A stretch of DNA of 64,000 nt from JADKAV01 sp963818505 (GTDB taxonomy: Bacteria; Actinomycetota; Actinomycetes; S36-B12; UBA10799): positions 806,001 to 870,000 of the forward strand of contig CAWFSJ010000001.1 in NCBI GenBank assembly GCA_963818505.1, written 5' to 3'. The notes below the pieces were generated by a model. It searched no databases. It had not been told where the DNA came from and saw nothing but the letters and a program-made list of their open reading frames with translations. Positions 1 to 8,951 of this stretch are shown piece after piece. The number at the start of each line of letters is the position of its first letter. The stretch's first letter is position 1. The position numbers and the translations under genes were made by a program.

Positions 1-91
1 CTCGAAGCCTCTGAGTGCCAGTGTACGTCGCACCCGGGCGGACAGCCATGTGCCGCGGGTCACCTGATCGCCAAATCCCAGGTTCGCCCAC

Positions 92-97
92 TAGGGT
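92..97 (+). promoter_or_regulatory. -10 box of a leaderless promoter
   Basis: TAGGGT lies six bases before the ATG at 104, the spacing expected when transcription starts at or next to the start codon. No Shine-Dalgarno sequence is visible. The same arrangement recurs before several other genes in this window. Confidence 0.5.
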
Positions 98-103
98 TCA
101 CTC

Positions 104-562
104 ATGAGCAATCAGGGTCCCCAGGATTGGGATAACGGATCGGACTACACACCGGATTCGGGTCCTGCAAACCCGAATCTCTCAGGGCAGTCATCGTCGG
201 TTCCCCCGCCTCCCCCGCCTCCGCCGCCTCCGACAGGTTCGACGCCGCCGCCTCCCCCGCCGGTCTACGGACAGACCCCGGGTCAGGCGCCCGGCTACCA
301 GCCCGGGCCCTCCCAGGACGCCAAGAGCGTCGGGGCCCTCGCGACCGGCATCCTGGCCGTCCTGCTCAGCGTCTTCTGTGCACTTCTTTCCATCCCGCTT
401 GGCATCGCCGCGGTCGTCCTCGGAGTCATGGGGCGCAAGAGCCTCAAGGCGCAGGGGCGTGGCACCGGTATGGCCACGGCCGGGCTCGTACTGGGCATCT
501 TGTCCCTGCTGTTCGCGCTCGGGTGGATACTCATCTTTGCTGTCGGCAGCACTAGTTCGTGA
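104..562 (+). CDS. Proline-rich DUF4190-type membrane protein
   Basis: A 152-residue protein. Residues 1-72 are hydrophilic and carry two poly-proline runs (about 34-43 and 48-53). Two hydrophobic segments follow, at about 79-108 and 122-147, joined by a short basic loop containing GRKSLKAQG. This small two-helix layout, with a Gly/Ala-rich first helix, is typical of actinobacterial DUF4190 proteins, whose function is unknown. It probably sits in the cytoplasmic membrane with the proline tail on one face. It is first of three consecutive rightward genes that each have a proline-rich N-terminus and a membrane domain. The ATG is chosen for its leaderless promoter spacing. Confidence 0.75.
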   Translation: MSNQGPQDWDNGSDYTPDSGPANPNLSGQSSSVPPPPPPPPPPTGSTPPPPPPVYGQTPGQAPGYQPGPSQDAKSVGALATGILAVLLSVFCALLSIPLGIAAVVLGVMGRKSLKAQGRGTGMATAGLVLGILSLLFALGWILIFAVGSTSS

Positions 563-884
563 GTGTCTGCCCACGCGCAATGTCAGACATGGGGGCGACC
601 CCGACAATGGTCATCAACAGCTGAGGCAACACCGCGCTTTGCCGGCCGCCGGAGCATCGAGACGGCGTGACTGTTCAGGACGAGGATCTCGCCCACGTGA
701 CAGGGATCGATACCAACACGGTGCGTCACGGGCGGGGATGCGCCATCGCGCTCAGGGCCGAGGACGGCAGCTGATCCGTACGCCAAATCCCACACTTGTC
801 CGCTCCGCGGGTCTATTCTGATCGCGCCCGGCAGTACCGGTCCAAGCAGGCACCTAACGACCCTCGAACCCAAGTGAGGCAACA
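563..884. other. 322-bp intergenic region, no confident gene
   Basis: This gap separates two co-directional membrane-protein genes. The only open frame I noticed on the + strand is about 35 codons from a GTG at 667, without a clear ribosome site or recognisable product, so I do not call it. A TATTCT near 816-821 could be a -10 box for the RDD gene, which would then have a leader of roughly 60 bases. No tRNA, strong hairpin or repeat is visible. Confidence 0.4.
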
Positions 885-1415
885 ATGTCCCAACCACCTC
901 CACCTCCGCCTTCTCCTCCGCCCCCAGGTGGCGACATGCCCGCCGGAGGGCCCGTTTCCGGCCCCGTCGTCAACTACGTCAACTGGTTCGGCCGCGTGCT
1001 GGCCTACATCATCGACGTGATTCCCATGTCACTGCTGATCGGGATCGGCTACCTGGTTGCCGCTCCGAGCACGAAGACCGTCACCACCGAGGCGGGCATC
1101 CAGATCACCACGACCACCGGCCTCGGGGTCTGGTTCTGGGTGTTCTGGGCTCTGGGAATCGTGTACTGGATCTACAACAAGGCCTACCGCGAAGGCACAA
1201 CCACCCAGTCGATCGGCAAGAAGGTCCTGGGTATGCACACGGTCCACGAGATGACCGGGGAGCCGCTCGGGTTCGGGAGGGCGTTCGGCCGTCTCCTCCT
1301 GCTGTACGTCGACTTCGCCATCTGCTACATCGGCGTTCTGTGGCCGCTGTGGGACCAGTACAGACAGTGCCTGCTTTCTGACAAGATCACCAAAGCCGTC
1401 GTCTACATGGACTAG
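885..1415 (+). CDS. RDD family membrane protein
   Basis: A 176-residue protein with a proline-rich head (residues 3-14). The RDD domain begins near residue 33, with the family's Arg at about 37 and Asp at about 44 inside the first membrane helix. Two more hydrophobic segments lie near 81-97 and 136-152, and the GKKVLG motif typical of the family is at about 111-116. The C-terminus has the usual LWPLWD...LSDK pattern. RDD proteins are integral membrane proteins of mostly unknown function; some have been linked to ion transport. The gene is followed nine bases later by the next membrane gene, so the two are probably co-transcribed. Confidence 0.85.
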   Translation: MSQPPPPPPSPPPPGGDMPAGGPVSGPVVNYVNWFGRVLAYIIDVIPMSLLIGIGYLVAAPSTKTVTTEAGIQITTTTGLGVWFWVFWALGIVYWIYNKAYREGTTTQSIGKKVLGMHTVHEMTGEPLGFGRAFGRLLLLYVDFAICYIGVLWPLWDQYRQCLLSDKITKAVVYMD

Positions 1416-1424
1416 GAGAACACC

Positions 1425-2399
1425 ATGTCGCAGTTCCCACCGCCTCCCCCACCTGAGGGACAACCTCCCCGACCGCCTGGCGGGACGTCAGTACCACCGC
1501 CTGGTGCTGGTGGTCCCCCGCCTCCTCCACCTCCGCCGCCCCCGCCTGGCCCTCCCGGGGGGATGCCTCCCGGTGCTGGCGGTCCCCCGCCTCCCCCACC
1601 TCCGCCGCCCGGTATGCCTCCCGGCGGTGGCGGGGCTTACCCGCCCGGTGGCATGCCTCCAGGCGGTGGCGGGGCTTACCCTCCCGGTGGGATGCCACCT
1701 GCAGGTGGACGTGCATTCTCGGTCGGTGATGCCTTCGGGTATGGCTGGAAGAAGTTCACGGAGAACCTCGGGCCGATCCTGATCGCAATGCTGGTCTTCA
1801 TCCTGATCGGCGGCGTGATCTACGGCCTGCAGATTCTGCTGCAGAGCGTCACCACACCGGAGACGACTGTGGTCACCGGTGAGAACGGCTTCGTGGTCAG
1901 TAACTCCGGCGGTGGCTTCCTCGCACTGCTCGTATCACTGGTCTTCGCGCTGGTGGGCTTCATCTGGAGCTACATCGTGCAGGCTGCGTACGCCCGTGCT
2001 GGTCTCGCCCTCACCGAGGGCCGCAAGATCGAACTAAGCGAACTGCTGACCTTCGACCGAATCGGCCGCATCATCGGTGCTGGAATCCTGCTGGGTATCG
2101 CAACCTTCATCGGCTTGCTCCTCTGCATCCTGCCGGGCCTTCTGGTGGCGTTCTTCGGCTCGTTCTTCGTGTACTTCATCCTGGATCAGAACCTCGGGGC
2201 GATCGAGTCACTGTCGGCGAGCTTCAACTTCGTCAAGGACAACTTCGGCAACCTGCTGCTGCTGCTCCTACTGACGATGATCGCCATCTTCGTGGGCGCG
2301 CTGCTGTGTGGTCTGGGTCTTTTCGTGGCCATCCCGGTCTGTGTCATCGCACAGGCCTACGCGTACAAGGTGCTTCGCGGTCAGCAAGTGGCTGCCTAG
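1425..2399 (+). CDS. Pro/Gly-rich multi-pass membrane protein
   Basis: A 324-residue protein. Roughly the first 95 residues are almost entirely Pro, Gly and Met, including two copies of a 13-residue block around GGMPPGGGGAYPP encoded by a near-perfect 39-bp DNA repeat (about 1618-1700). The rest holds about four or five hydrophobic segments, starting with PILIAMLVFILIGGVIYG, and resembles uncharacterised actinobacterial membrane proteins related to the GlpQ-associated membrane domain. A ribosome site (AGGAG) precedes the ATG. The stop codon overlaps that of hemW on the other strand through the palindrome CTAG (2396-2399). Function unknown. Confidence 0.75.
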   Translation: MSQFPPPPPPEGQPPRPPGGTSVPPPGAGGPPPPPPPPPPPGPPGGMPPGAGGPPPPPPPPPGMPPGGGGAYPPGGMPPGGGGAYPPGGMPPAGGRAFSVGDAFGYGWKKFTENLGPILIAMLVFILIGGVIYGLQILLQSVTTPETTVVTGENGFVVSNSGGGFLALLVSLVFALVGFIWSYIVQAAYARAGLALTEGRKIELSELLTFDRIGRIIGAGILLGIATFIGLLLCILPGLLVAFFGSFFVYFILDQNLGAIESLSASFNFVKDNFGNLLLLLLLTMIAIFVGALLCGLGLFVAIPVCVIAQAYAYKVLRGQQVAA

Positions 2400-3583
2400 T
2401 CCCACCCGAGAAGGACGCGCACGACGGCGTCCGCCAACATCCGGCCCCGAATGGTCAGGTGAAGGCGGGCGCCGTTCGTGCGTTCCAGCAGGCCGTCGTC
2501 TTTGAGCCGCTGGATGGCTGCAGCGTCGAAGTCACTCGGATCGATGCCGCTGGCCAACCGCGTCGCGAGCATGACCACTTCAACCCGGCGCTGCTCAGCG
2601 TCGAGGAGTTCACGACCGGCCGCCGGGCTGCGGTCGGCTACGAGCATCGAACGGTAGGTGGCCGGGCGCTTGACGTTCCACCAGCGCACGCCGTCGACAT
2701 GGGAATGCGCCCCAGGGCCGAACCCCCACCAGTTGTCCCCTCGCCAGTACCCGAGGTTGTGTTCACAGGCTCCGCCGGACCTCGCCCAATTGGAGATCTC
2801 GTACCAGTCAAGCCCGCGCTGGCTCAGCAGCTCGTCGGCCACCTCGTACTGGGCAGCCGCGGCGTCCGGATCCGGAGCGGCGACCTCACCCTGGCGGACG
2901 CGTCTGTGCAGGGCAGTTCCTGGCTCGACCCCGAGTGCATAGGCGCTGATGTGGTCGGGGCCTGCCTCCAACGCCGCACCCACAGTCGACTCCCACGACG
3001 CCTGGGCTTGACCAGGCACTCCATAGATCAGGTCCAGCGAGGTGTGTTCGAAGCCGCGGCGTCGGGCCAGGGCTGCCGCTGCGACTGCAGCCCCCGGGGT
3101 GTGGACGCGTTCCAGGACCGCCAGAACCCCCGGGTCTGCGCTCTGCATCCCAATGCTGATGCGGGTGACACCCGCGTCCAGCCACGCGTCGAGCATCTGG
3201 GCGTTGACATTCTCGGGGTTTGCTTCCAAGGTGATCTCGGCGTCGGGCTCCAGCCCGAACCGATCACGCAAAGCGTCCAGGACGGTATTGAGACTCGCAG
3301 CCGGCAACAGCGAAGGTGTGCCGCCACCGAGGAACACCGATGACAGCGGCTTTGCTGGCACCACGTCGGCGGCCAGTGCGACCTCCCGGAGCAGGGCTTC
3401 CAGGTAGTCACGCATCGCGAATCCACCGAGTTCGCCGGCCGTATAGGTGTTGAAGTCGCAGTAACCGCAACGGGCGCTGCAGAAGGGGACGTGCACGTAT
3501 GCCCGCAACGGTCGCGACCAGTCCAGGGACTCGGGCAATCGCCCGTCAGCCGGCGCAGGTTCGCCTTCGGGAAGGGCGGGCAT
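2396..3583 (-). CDS. hemW: HemW-type radical SAM heme chaperone
   Basis: A 395-residue protein. The radical SAM cluster motif is at C35, C39 and C42 (CSARCGYC), after a typical YVHVPFC lead-in, and is followed by GGGTPSL and SIGMQS, as in the HemN/HemW family. HemW binds heme and an iron-sulfur cluster and is thought to deliver heme to respiratory enzymes; it is often mis-annotated as oxygen-independent coproporphyrinogen oxidase. The start at 3583 is chosen because family homology begins soon after it. A longer frame would run into the palindromic repeat just upstream. It lies downstream of the acyl-CoA synthetase on the same strand, separated by that repeat and a hairpin. Confidence 0.9.
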   Translation of the reverse strand: MPALPEGEPAPADGRLPESLDWSRPLRAYVHVPFCSARCGYCDFNTYTAGELGGFAMRDYLEALLREVALAADVVPAKPLSSVFLGGGTPSLLPAASLNTVLDALRDRFGLEPDAEITLEANPENVNAQMLDAWLDAGVTRISIGMQSADPGVLAVLERVHTPGAAVAAAALARRRGFEHTSLDLIYGVPGQAQASWESTVGAALEAGPDHISAYALGVEPGTALHRRVRQGEVAAPDPDAAAAQYEVADELLSQRGLDWYEISNWARSGGACEHNLGYWRGDNWWGFGPGAHSHVDGVRWWNVKRPATYRSMLVADRSPAAGRELLDAEQRRVEVVMLATRLASGIDPSDFDAAAIQRLKDDGLLERTNGARLHLTIRGRMLADAVVRVLLGWD

Positions 3584-3617
3584 GGGCCCAGTGTCGCAGG
3601 GACTGGCACGCGCCCCC

Positions 3618-3685
3618 GTTAGAGGTTGTGCTGTTGGTTGGCGAAACAACGCGTGGATTCGCTAACCAACAGCACAACCTCTAAC
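3618..3685. repeat. Palindromic intergenic repeat, copy 1
   Basis: A 68-bp near-perfect inverted repeat with 34 bases each side of a central ACGCGT (3649-3654). Both outer arms are GTTAGAGGTTGTGCTGTTGG or its complement. The few mismatches lie near the centre (GCGAAACA against GCGAATCC) and at one arm base (TTGG for TTAG). It sits between the fadD-like gene and hemW, both leftward, so it would be transcribed as a long hairpin if read-through occurs. Related copies are at 44819, 51392 and 62327. Confidence 0.9.
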
Positions 3686-3705
3686 CAGGGGGGCCGACGC
3701 ACGAC

Positions 3706-3737
3706 GAAGGGGCGGCACCAACCGGCGCCGCCCCTTC
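3706..3737 (-). terminator. Hairpin terminator candidate after the acyl-CoA synthetase gene
   Basis: A perfect 11-bp stem (GAAGGGGCGGC pairing with GCCGCCCCTTC) with a 10-base loop starts nine bases after the stop codon at 3747. No U-tract follows, which is common in high-G+C actinobacteria. Confidence 0.55.
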
Positions 3738-3746
3738 GAAGCTGGA

Positions 3747-5576
3747 TCAGGACGTGTACATCGCGTCCAGGATGTCGCGGTACTTCTCCTCGACCGCCTT
3801 GCGCTTCACCTTGAGGCTGGGGGTCAACTCCCCCTCCTCGACTGTGAAGTCACGGTCCAGGATCTCGAACTTCTTGATCGTCTCCCACTTGTTGAGCCTG
3901 GTGTTGAGCTCGTCTACCGAACCTTGCATCTCGGCCAGCAACTCGGGATCCTTGGCGATGTCGGCCAAGGAAGCGCCTGCCTTGCCGTGCTCGGCGGCCC
4001 AAGCAGCGGCTGCATCCGGGTCAAGGGTGATCAGGGCGCTGGCGAAGTTGCGGTCGTTCGCGTGGACGACCATGTTGCCCACCAGACCGCTGATGGCCTT
4101 GAACTGGCTCTCGATCGCCGACGGTGCGATGTACTTGCCACCGGAGGTCTTGACCAGGTCCTTCTTGCGGTCGGTGATCTTCACCCGGCCCATGTCATCG
4201 ATCTCGCCGATGTCGCCGGTGGCGAACCAGCCGTCGCCGGGGAACACCTCAGCGTTGGCCTCGGGCAGGTTGCGGTAACCCCGCATGACCCCCGGGCCGC
4301 GGATCAGGATCTCACCGTCGCCGGCGATCTTGATCTCGGTACCGGCGGCGGGCTCCCCAACCGTTCCGAACTTGATCCGGTCGGGACGCATGACGCAGGT
4401 GGCCGCGCTGGTCTCGGTCAGTCCGTATCCCTCAAGAATGGGCAGGCCCGCGGTGTAGAACCACGTGGCGATGTCCTTGCTCAGGGCGGCAGAGCCAGAG
4501 ATCATGTAGCGCATTCGGCCGCCGAGGCGCGCACGGATCTTGGAGTAGACCAGCTTGTCGGCCAGGTTGCGCTTCATCGCGTTCATGCCGGAGATCTTCT
4601 CGCCGGCCAATTCGCGCTCGGACAGTTCGTTGCCCATCGTGAACGCCCAGGTGAAGATCTTCGCCTTGGCACCACCCTCGGACAAGGCTGTCTGCGCCAC
4701 GCGGGCGTAGACCTTTTCGTAGATGCGTGGAACGGCCGCCATGAACGTCGGCTGCACAACAGCGAGGTTGTCCACGATGTTGGGCACTCGGCCGTCCACC
4801 GCGGTGACGAAGCCGACCTGCAGCTGCAGTGCCAGCAGGACCTTGCCGAAGGAGTGGGCCAGCGGCAACCACAGGAAGTGGACGTCGTCGATGTCGATGA
4901 TGTGCAAGCTCTCGACGAATGCACCTTCGTAGGTCCAGTTGCCGTGGGTCAACTCCACGCCCTTGGGCTTACCGGTTGTGCCCGAGGTGTAGATCAGGGT
5001 CGCCAGCTGGTCCTTCTTGACCGAGCGCGCCCGCTCCTTGACCGAATCCGGGCTGGTCGCCAGGTGCGCCTCTCCGAGGGCCCGCAGGGCATCCATCGTG
5101 ATGACCCAGTCGCCGTCGCCGTCACCATCGAACAGGATGATCTTCTCGATGTTGAGCTCATCCTTGTGGGCACGGATCTTCTCGACCTGGCTCTCGTCCT
5201 CTGCGTAGACGAAGCGCGTGTTCGAGTCCCCGAGGATGTAGGCGACATCGTGGTCGCCGGTGCTCGGGTAGACCGTGGTGGTCGCTCCCCCGGCCAAGGC
5301 GATGGAGTAGTCCGCGAGGATCCAGTCCAGTCGCGTGTTCGCCGCGATCGAAACCCGCTGTTCGGGCTCAAGCCCGAGGGAAAGCAGGCCGGCGGCCAAC
5401 TTCTCCACATCGTCGTAGGTCTGCTTCCAGGTCATGGACGACCAACTGCTGTCGTCTGCGGTAGGAGCCCGGAAGGCTTCGGCATTCGGTGTTGCACTGA
5501 CCCTGTCGAGGATCATGTGAGCGAGTGACTCGGCGGTCTCCCCAAGCGTCTCGCGCCCCGTCGTTGTGTTGGCCAC
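3747..5576 (-). CDS. Long-chain fatty acid-CoA ligase (FadD15/FAA type)
   Basis: A 609-residue member of the AMP-forming acyl-CoA synthetase family, which activates fatty acids to acyl-CoA using ATP. The ATP-binding motif YTSGTTGKPKG is at about residues 196-206. GYGLTETS, the ATGDIGEID motif and KITDRKKDLVKTSGGK, which carries the C-terminal catalytic lysine region, follow in the expected order. Length and layout match the long-chain ligases such as mycobacterial FadD15. The GTG start lies in AACTGTGGCC. A 10-bp inverted repeat occupies the upstream region and may be an operator. An acyl-CoA-binding protein is encoded at 52963-53205. Confidence 0.9.
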   Translation of the reverse strand: MANTTTGRETLGETAESLAHMILDRVSATPNAEAFRAPTADDSSWSSMTWKQTYDDVEKLAAGLLSLGLEPEQRVSIAANTRLDWILADYSIALAGGATTTVYPSTGDHDVAYILGDSNTRFVYAEDESQVEKIRAHKDELNIEKIILFDGDGDGDWVITMDALRALGEAHLATSPDSVKERARSVKKDQLATLIYTSGTTGKPKGVELTHGNWTYEGAFVESLHIIDIDDVHFLWLPLAHSFGKVLLALQLQVGFVTAVDGRVPNIVDNLAVVQPTFMAAVPRIYEKVYARVAQTALSEGGAKAKIFTWAFTMGNELSERELAGEKISGMNAMKRNLADKLVYSKIRARLGGRMRYMISGSAALSKDIATWFYTAGLPILEGYGLTETSAATCVMRPDRIKFGTVGEPAAGTEIKIAGDGEILIRGPGVMRGYRNLPEANAEVFPGDGWFATGDIGEIDDMGRVKITDRKKDLVKTSGGKYIAPSAIESQFKAISGLVGNMVVHANDRNFASALITLDPDAAAAWAAEHGKAGASLADIAKDPELLAEMQGSVDELNTRLNKWETIKKFEILDRDFTVEEGELTPSLKVKRKAVEEKYRDILDAMYTS

Positions 5577-5584
5577 AGTTAATT

Positions 5585-5642
5585 ACCCTTCGCTACAGCG
5601 CTAGGTGAACAGATAGCCGCAACTTTAGTACCAGCGAAGGGT
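5585..5642. promoter_or_regulatory. Inverted repeat upstream of the acyl-CoA synthetase gene
   Basis: ACCCTTCGCT at 5585-5594 is matched exactly by AGCGAAGGGT at 5633-5642, with 38 bases between. The pair lies 9-66 bases upstream of the GTG at 5576, where a promoter should be. It could be a split operator or a long-loop hairpin after rpsT. Which of these it is remains inference. Confidence 0.4.
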
Positions 5643-5704
5643 CCTTGCAGGAGCATCCGGAAATTGCGCCACGCGGATGGCGGCGACCCGAAAAGTCCAG
5701 TGGA

Positions 5705-5974
5705 TCAGGCGGTTTTGGCGGTCGCCACGGCCTTGTTCAGGGCGCTCTTCTTGTTGGCGGCCTGGTTCTTGTGGATGACGCCCTTGCTCACGGCCTTGTC
5801 AAGTTTGCGACTGGCCGAACGAGCGAGTTCCTCGGCCCGGTCCACCTCTCCTGCGGACAGTGCCTCGCGCACTCGCCGTGAGGCAGTGCGAAGGGAGGAC
5901 TTGACCGCCTTGTTGCGCTCGTGCGCCTTGTTGTTGGTCTTGATCCGCTTGATCTGGGACTTGATGTTCGCCAC
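5705..5974 (-). CDS. rpsT: 30S ribosomal protein S20
   Basis: An 89-residue, very Lys/Arg/Ala-rich helical protein starting VANIKSQIKRIKTNNKAHERN, the conserved S20 opening. S20 binds 16S rRNA early in small-subunit assembly. The GTG start at 5974 is preceded by AAGGA at a good distance. A longer in-frame extension to 6046 has no family match and is rejected. It is divergent from lepA, which is also its neighbour in many actinobacteria. Confidence 0.96.
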   Translation of the reverse strand: MANIKSQIKRIKTNNKAHERNKAVKSSLRTASRRVREALSAGEVDRAEELARSASRKLDKAVSKGVIHKNQAANKKSALNKAVATAKTA

Positions 5975-6147
5975 GGTGGTTGTTGTCCTTCGATTTACTC
6001 GTCCGCTCTGGTGCGTCACGTGCGCTTCTGGCGTTCTGCAGAGCAAGGTACCCAGAAGGCAGCGCGAAACCGCTACCCGTCCAGCATAGCCTGCGCTCCC
6101 GGTGCACCTGGCACTGCGTCCACCTGCCCCCGTGAAACTATGGAGGT

Positions 6148-7992
6148 GTGACAGTCTCCCGCGGCGATGCTCCTGCGCCTGGCCATACCCCGGCCGACCT
6201 CCTCCGGAACTTCAGCATCATCGCGCACATCGACCATGGGAAGTCCACCCTGGCCGACCGCATGCTGCAGATGACCGGGGTCGTCGACGGCCGCGACATG
6301 CGCGCTCAGTACCTCGACCGGATGGACATCGAGCGCGAACGCGGCATCACGATCAAGTCGCAAGCCGTACGACTGCCCTACACGGCCGCAGACGGCAAGA
6401 CCTACATCCTGAACCTGATCGACACCCCCGGCCACGTGGACTTCACCTATGAGGTTTCGCGCAGCCTCGCGGCCTGCGAGGGTGCCGTTCTGTTGGTGGA
6501 CGCCGCTCAGGGCATCGAGGCCCAGACCCTTGCCAACCTCTGGCTGGCGCTGGAGAACGACCTGACCGTCATCCCAGTGCTCAACAAGATCGACTTACCG
6601 GCAGCCCAGCCGGAGAAGTACGCCGCGGAACTGGCGCACATCATCGGGTGCTCACCCGATGATGTTCTGCAGGTCAGCGCCAAGACCGGAGCAGGGGTCG
6701 AGGAACTGCTCAACGAGGTCGTCAAGCATGTGCCGCCCCCCACCGGCGACCCCGAGGCCCCGGCACGAGCGATGATCTTCGACTCGGTGTACGACACCTA
6801 CCGCGGAGTCGTGACCTACGTCCGGGTCATCGACGGGGCGCTGCACTCCCGCGAACGCATTCGCATGATGTCCACAGCGGCCACCCACGAGACCCTCGAA
6901 GTGGGAGTCATCTCCCCCGACCCGATCCCCACGGACTCCATCGCGGCGGGCGAGGTGGGGTACTTGATCACAGGTGTGAAGGACGTGAGGCAATCGCGGG
7001 TCGGTGACACAGTCACAAGCTCAACGAGGCCTGCCACCGAGGCCTTGCACGGCTACCAGGACCCGAAGCCCATGGTGTTCTCCGGTTTGTATCCGATCGA
7101 CGGCTCGGACTATCCGGTCCTGCGCGACGCGTTGGACAAGTTGAAACTCAATGACGCGGCGCTTGTGTACGAGCCCGAGACCTCCGCAGCATTGGGATTC
7201 GGCTTCAGGTGCGGGTTCCTCGGACTGCTGCACCTGGAGATCGTGCGCGAGCGCCTGGAGCGCGAATTCGACCTCGACCTGATCTCGACCGCGCCGAACG
7301 TGGTGTACCGGGTGGTGATGGAGGACCAGACCGAACACACCGTGACCAATCCCAGCGAGTTCCCCGGAGGCAAGATCGCGGAGGTCTACGAACCCGTCGT
7401 CCGATCGACGATCTTGACCCCCAGCGAGTTCGTCGGGACGGTCATGGAGTTGTGCCAGAACAGGCGCGGGACGCTGCTCGGAATGGACTACCTGTCCGAG
7501 GACCGCGTGGAGATGCGCTACACGCTGCCGCTGGCCGAGATCGTGTACGACTTCTTCGACCAACTGAAGTCGCGAACCCGCGGTTACGCGTCGCTGGATT
7601 ACGAGCCCGATGACGAGCAGGCCGCAGACCTGGTCAAGGTGGACATCCTGCTGCAGGGCGAGACGGTCGATGCGTTCAGCGCGATCGTGCACAAGGAGAA
7701 GGCCTACGCGTACGGGGTTCTGATGACAGGCAAGTTGCGGGCATTGATCCCCCGTCAACAGTTCGAAGTCCCGATCCAGGCTGCGATCGGATCGCGGGTC
7801 ATCGCGCGTGAGACGATTCGCGCGATCCGCAAGGATGTCCTTGCCAAGTGCTATGGAGGCGACATCAGCCGCAAGCGCAAACTGCTGGAGAAGCAGAAGG
7901 AGGGCAAGAAGCGCATGAAGATGGTCGGCCGCGTTGAGGTGCCGCAAGAGGCCTTCATCGCTGCGTTGTCGACCTCGGAGGAGCCACGGTGA
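6148..7992 (+). CDS. lepA: Elongation factor 4 (LepA)
   Basis: A 614-residue translational GTPase. The P-loop AHIDHGKST is at residues 26-34, with DTPGHVD and NKIDLP following in the expected order. The C-terminal LepA-specific domain ends with the conserved GDISRKRKLLEKQKEGKKRM stretch. EF4 acts on the ribosome, where it is reported to back-translocate or to aid 30S biogenesis. The GTG start follows GGAGG. Its stop overlaps the holA start (GTGA at 7989-7992), so the two are probably translationally coupled. Confidence 0.97.
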   Translation: MTVSRGDAPAPGHTPADLLRNFSIIAHIDHGKSTLADRMLQMTGVVDGRDMRAQYLDRMDIERERGITIKSQAVRLPYTAADGKTYILNLIDTPGHVDFTYEVSRSLAACEGAVLLVDAAQGIEAQTLANLWLALENDLTVIPVLNKIDLPAAQPEKYAAELAHIIGCSPDDVLQVSAKTGAGVEELLNEVVKHVPPPTGDPEAPARAMIFDSVYDTYRGVVTYVRVIDGALHSRERIRMMSTAATHETLEVGVISPDPIPTDSIAAGEVGYLITGVKDVRQSRVGDTVTSSTRPATEALHGYQDPKPMVFSGLYPIDGSDYPVLRDALDKLKLNDAALVYEPETSAALGFGFRCGFLGLLHLEIVRERLEREFDLDLISTAPNVVYRVVMEDQTEHTVTNPSEFPGGKIAEVYEPVVRSTILTPSEFVGTVMELCQNRRGTLLGMDYLSEDRVEMRYTLPLAEIVYDFFDQLKSRTRGYASLDYEPDDEQAADLVKVDILLQGETVDAFSAIVHKEKAYAYGVLMTGKLRALIPRQQFEVPIQAAIGSRVIARETIRAIRKDVLAKCYGGDISRKRKLLEKQKEGKKRMKMVGRVEVPQEAFIAALSTSEEPR

Positions 7993-8951
7993 CGCTGGTC
8001 CTGCTCAGCGGCAGCGACCCGTTCCTGTCTGCCCGCGCTATCGACGACACGGTTCGATCGTGGCAGAAGAGCGAGCCCGACCTCGGTGTCGAGCAGATCA
8101 GCGCCACGGTTTCCAACATCCGATTGCGACTGGCCGAGGCCAGCGGGGAGGATCTGTTCGGCACGAGCAGCATCCTTGTGGTCACCGATGTCGATGTCAT
8201 CGGTGATGCCCTCGACGCTCTGCTGGAATCGGCCAAGACGAGCCCTGTGATCGCCCATCATCGAGGTGGTCGCAGCGGACAGGCGGCCCTCAAAGAGCTC
8301 AAGAAGCAGGCCGACGACACCATCGAATGCGCACCGCTGAAGAAGGGCCGAGCGCTGTCGGAGTTCGTCAACAACGAGTTCCGGCGTTACAAGCGCCGGA
8401 TCACCTCGGATGCGTTGGCACTGCTTATCGAAGCGGTGGGCACCGACCTCGCGGACCTGAGTTCGGCAGCCCATCAATTGACCTCCGATGCCCAGACCGA
8501 CCCGATCGACGCCGACGTCGTCGGGCAGTACTTCCGTGGAGTGGCCGAGTTGTCTGGGTACCAGGTCGCTGACGCGGTGATGCTGGGACGGCCAGCCGAC
8601 GTTCTGCACAGACTTCGCCAGGCCCAGATCGCAGCGGACGGGGCCAGGACAGGGCCAGCCATCGTGGCGGCCGTGGCCGGATCGGTCAGGCAACTGATTG
8701 CGCTGTCGGCGTGCCCGCCAGGCATGTCGGAGGCCGAGATCGCCCGGGAGATCAGCGTCCCGCCGTGGAAGGTGCGCACGCTTCGCTCCCAGATGCGCCG
8801 TTGGAAACCTGCACAACTGGCGTCGGCAGTGACCCTGCTGGCGGACCTCGACGCCCGCGTCAAGGGCGGGCTTCGCGAAGGCGAACAACTGGACGCGGCC
8901 CAGAAACTGCATGCGCTGGAGCGCGACCTCATCGAACTAGCGGTCGACTGA
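7989..8951 (+). CDS. holA: DNA polymerase III subunit delta
   Basis: A 320-residue protein with the HolA layout: an N-terminal AAA+-like fold starting LVLLSGSDPFL, a lid region, and the C-terminal collar helices that associate with the clamp loader. Delta opens the beta sliding clamp during loading. No Walker A motif is expected or seen. It starts by a four-base overlap with lepA. Its last 23 bases overlap the end of comEC on the other strand. The lepA-holA-comEC-comEA cluster is conserved in actinobacteria, which supports the call. Confidence 0.92.
   Translation: MTLVLLSGSDPFLSARAIDDTVRSWQKSEPDLGVEQISATVSNIRLRLAEASGEDLFGTSSILVVTDVDVIGDALDALLESAKTSPVIAHHRGGRSGQAALKELKKQADDTIECAPLKKGRALSEFVNNEFRRYKRRITSDALALLIEAVGTDLADLSSAAHQLTSDAQTDPIDADVVGQYFRGVAELSGYQVADAVMLGRPADVLHRLRQAQIAADGARTGPAIVAAVAGSVRQLIALSACPPGMSEAEIAREISVPPWKVRTLRSQMRRWKPAQLASAVTLLADLDARVKGGLREGEQLDAAQKLHALERDLIELAVD

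Noticed and set aside
667..774. Small 35-codon gene between the first two membrane genes
   Set aside because: It has no ribosome site, no recognisable family and no promoter at a suitable distance.
3584..3649. HemW starting at 3649
   Set aside because: The extra 22 residues are encoded partly by the palindromic repeat and have no family character; ATG 3583 fits.
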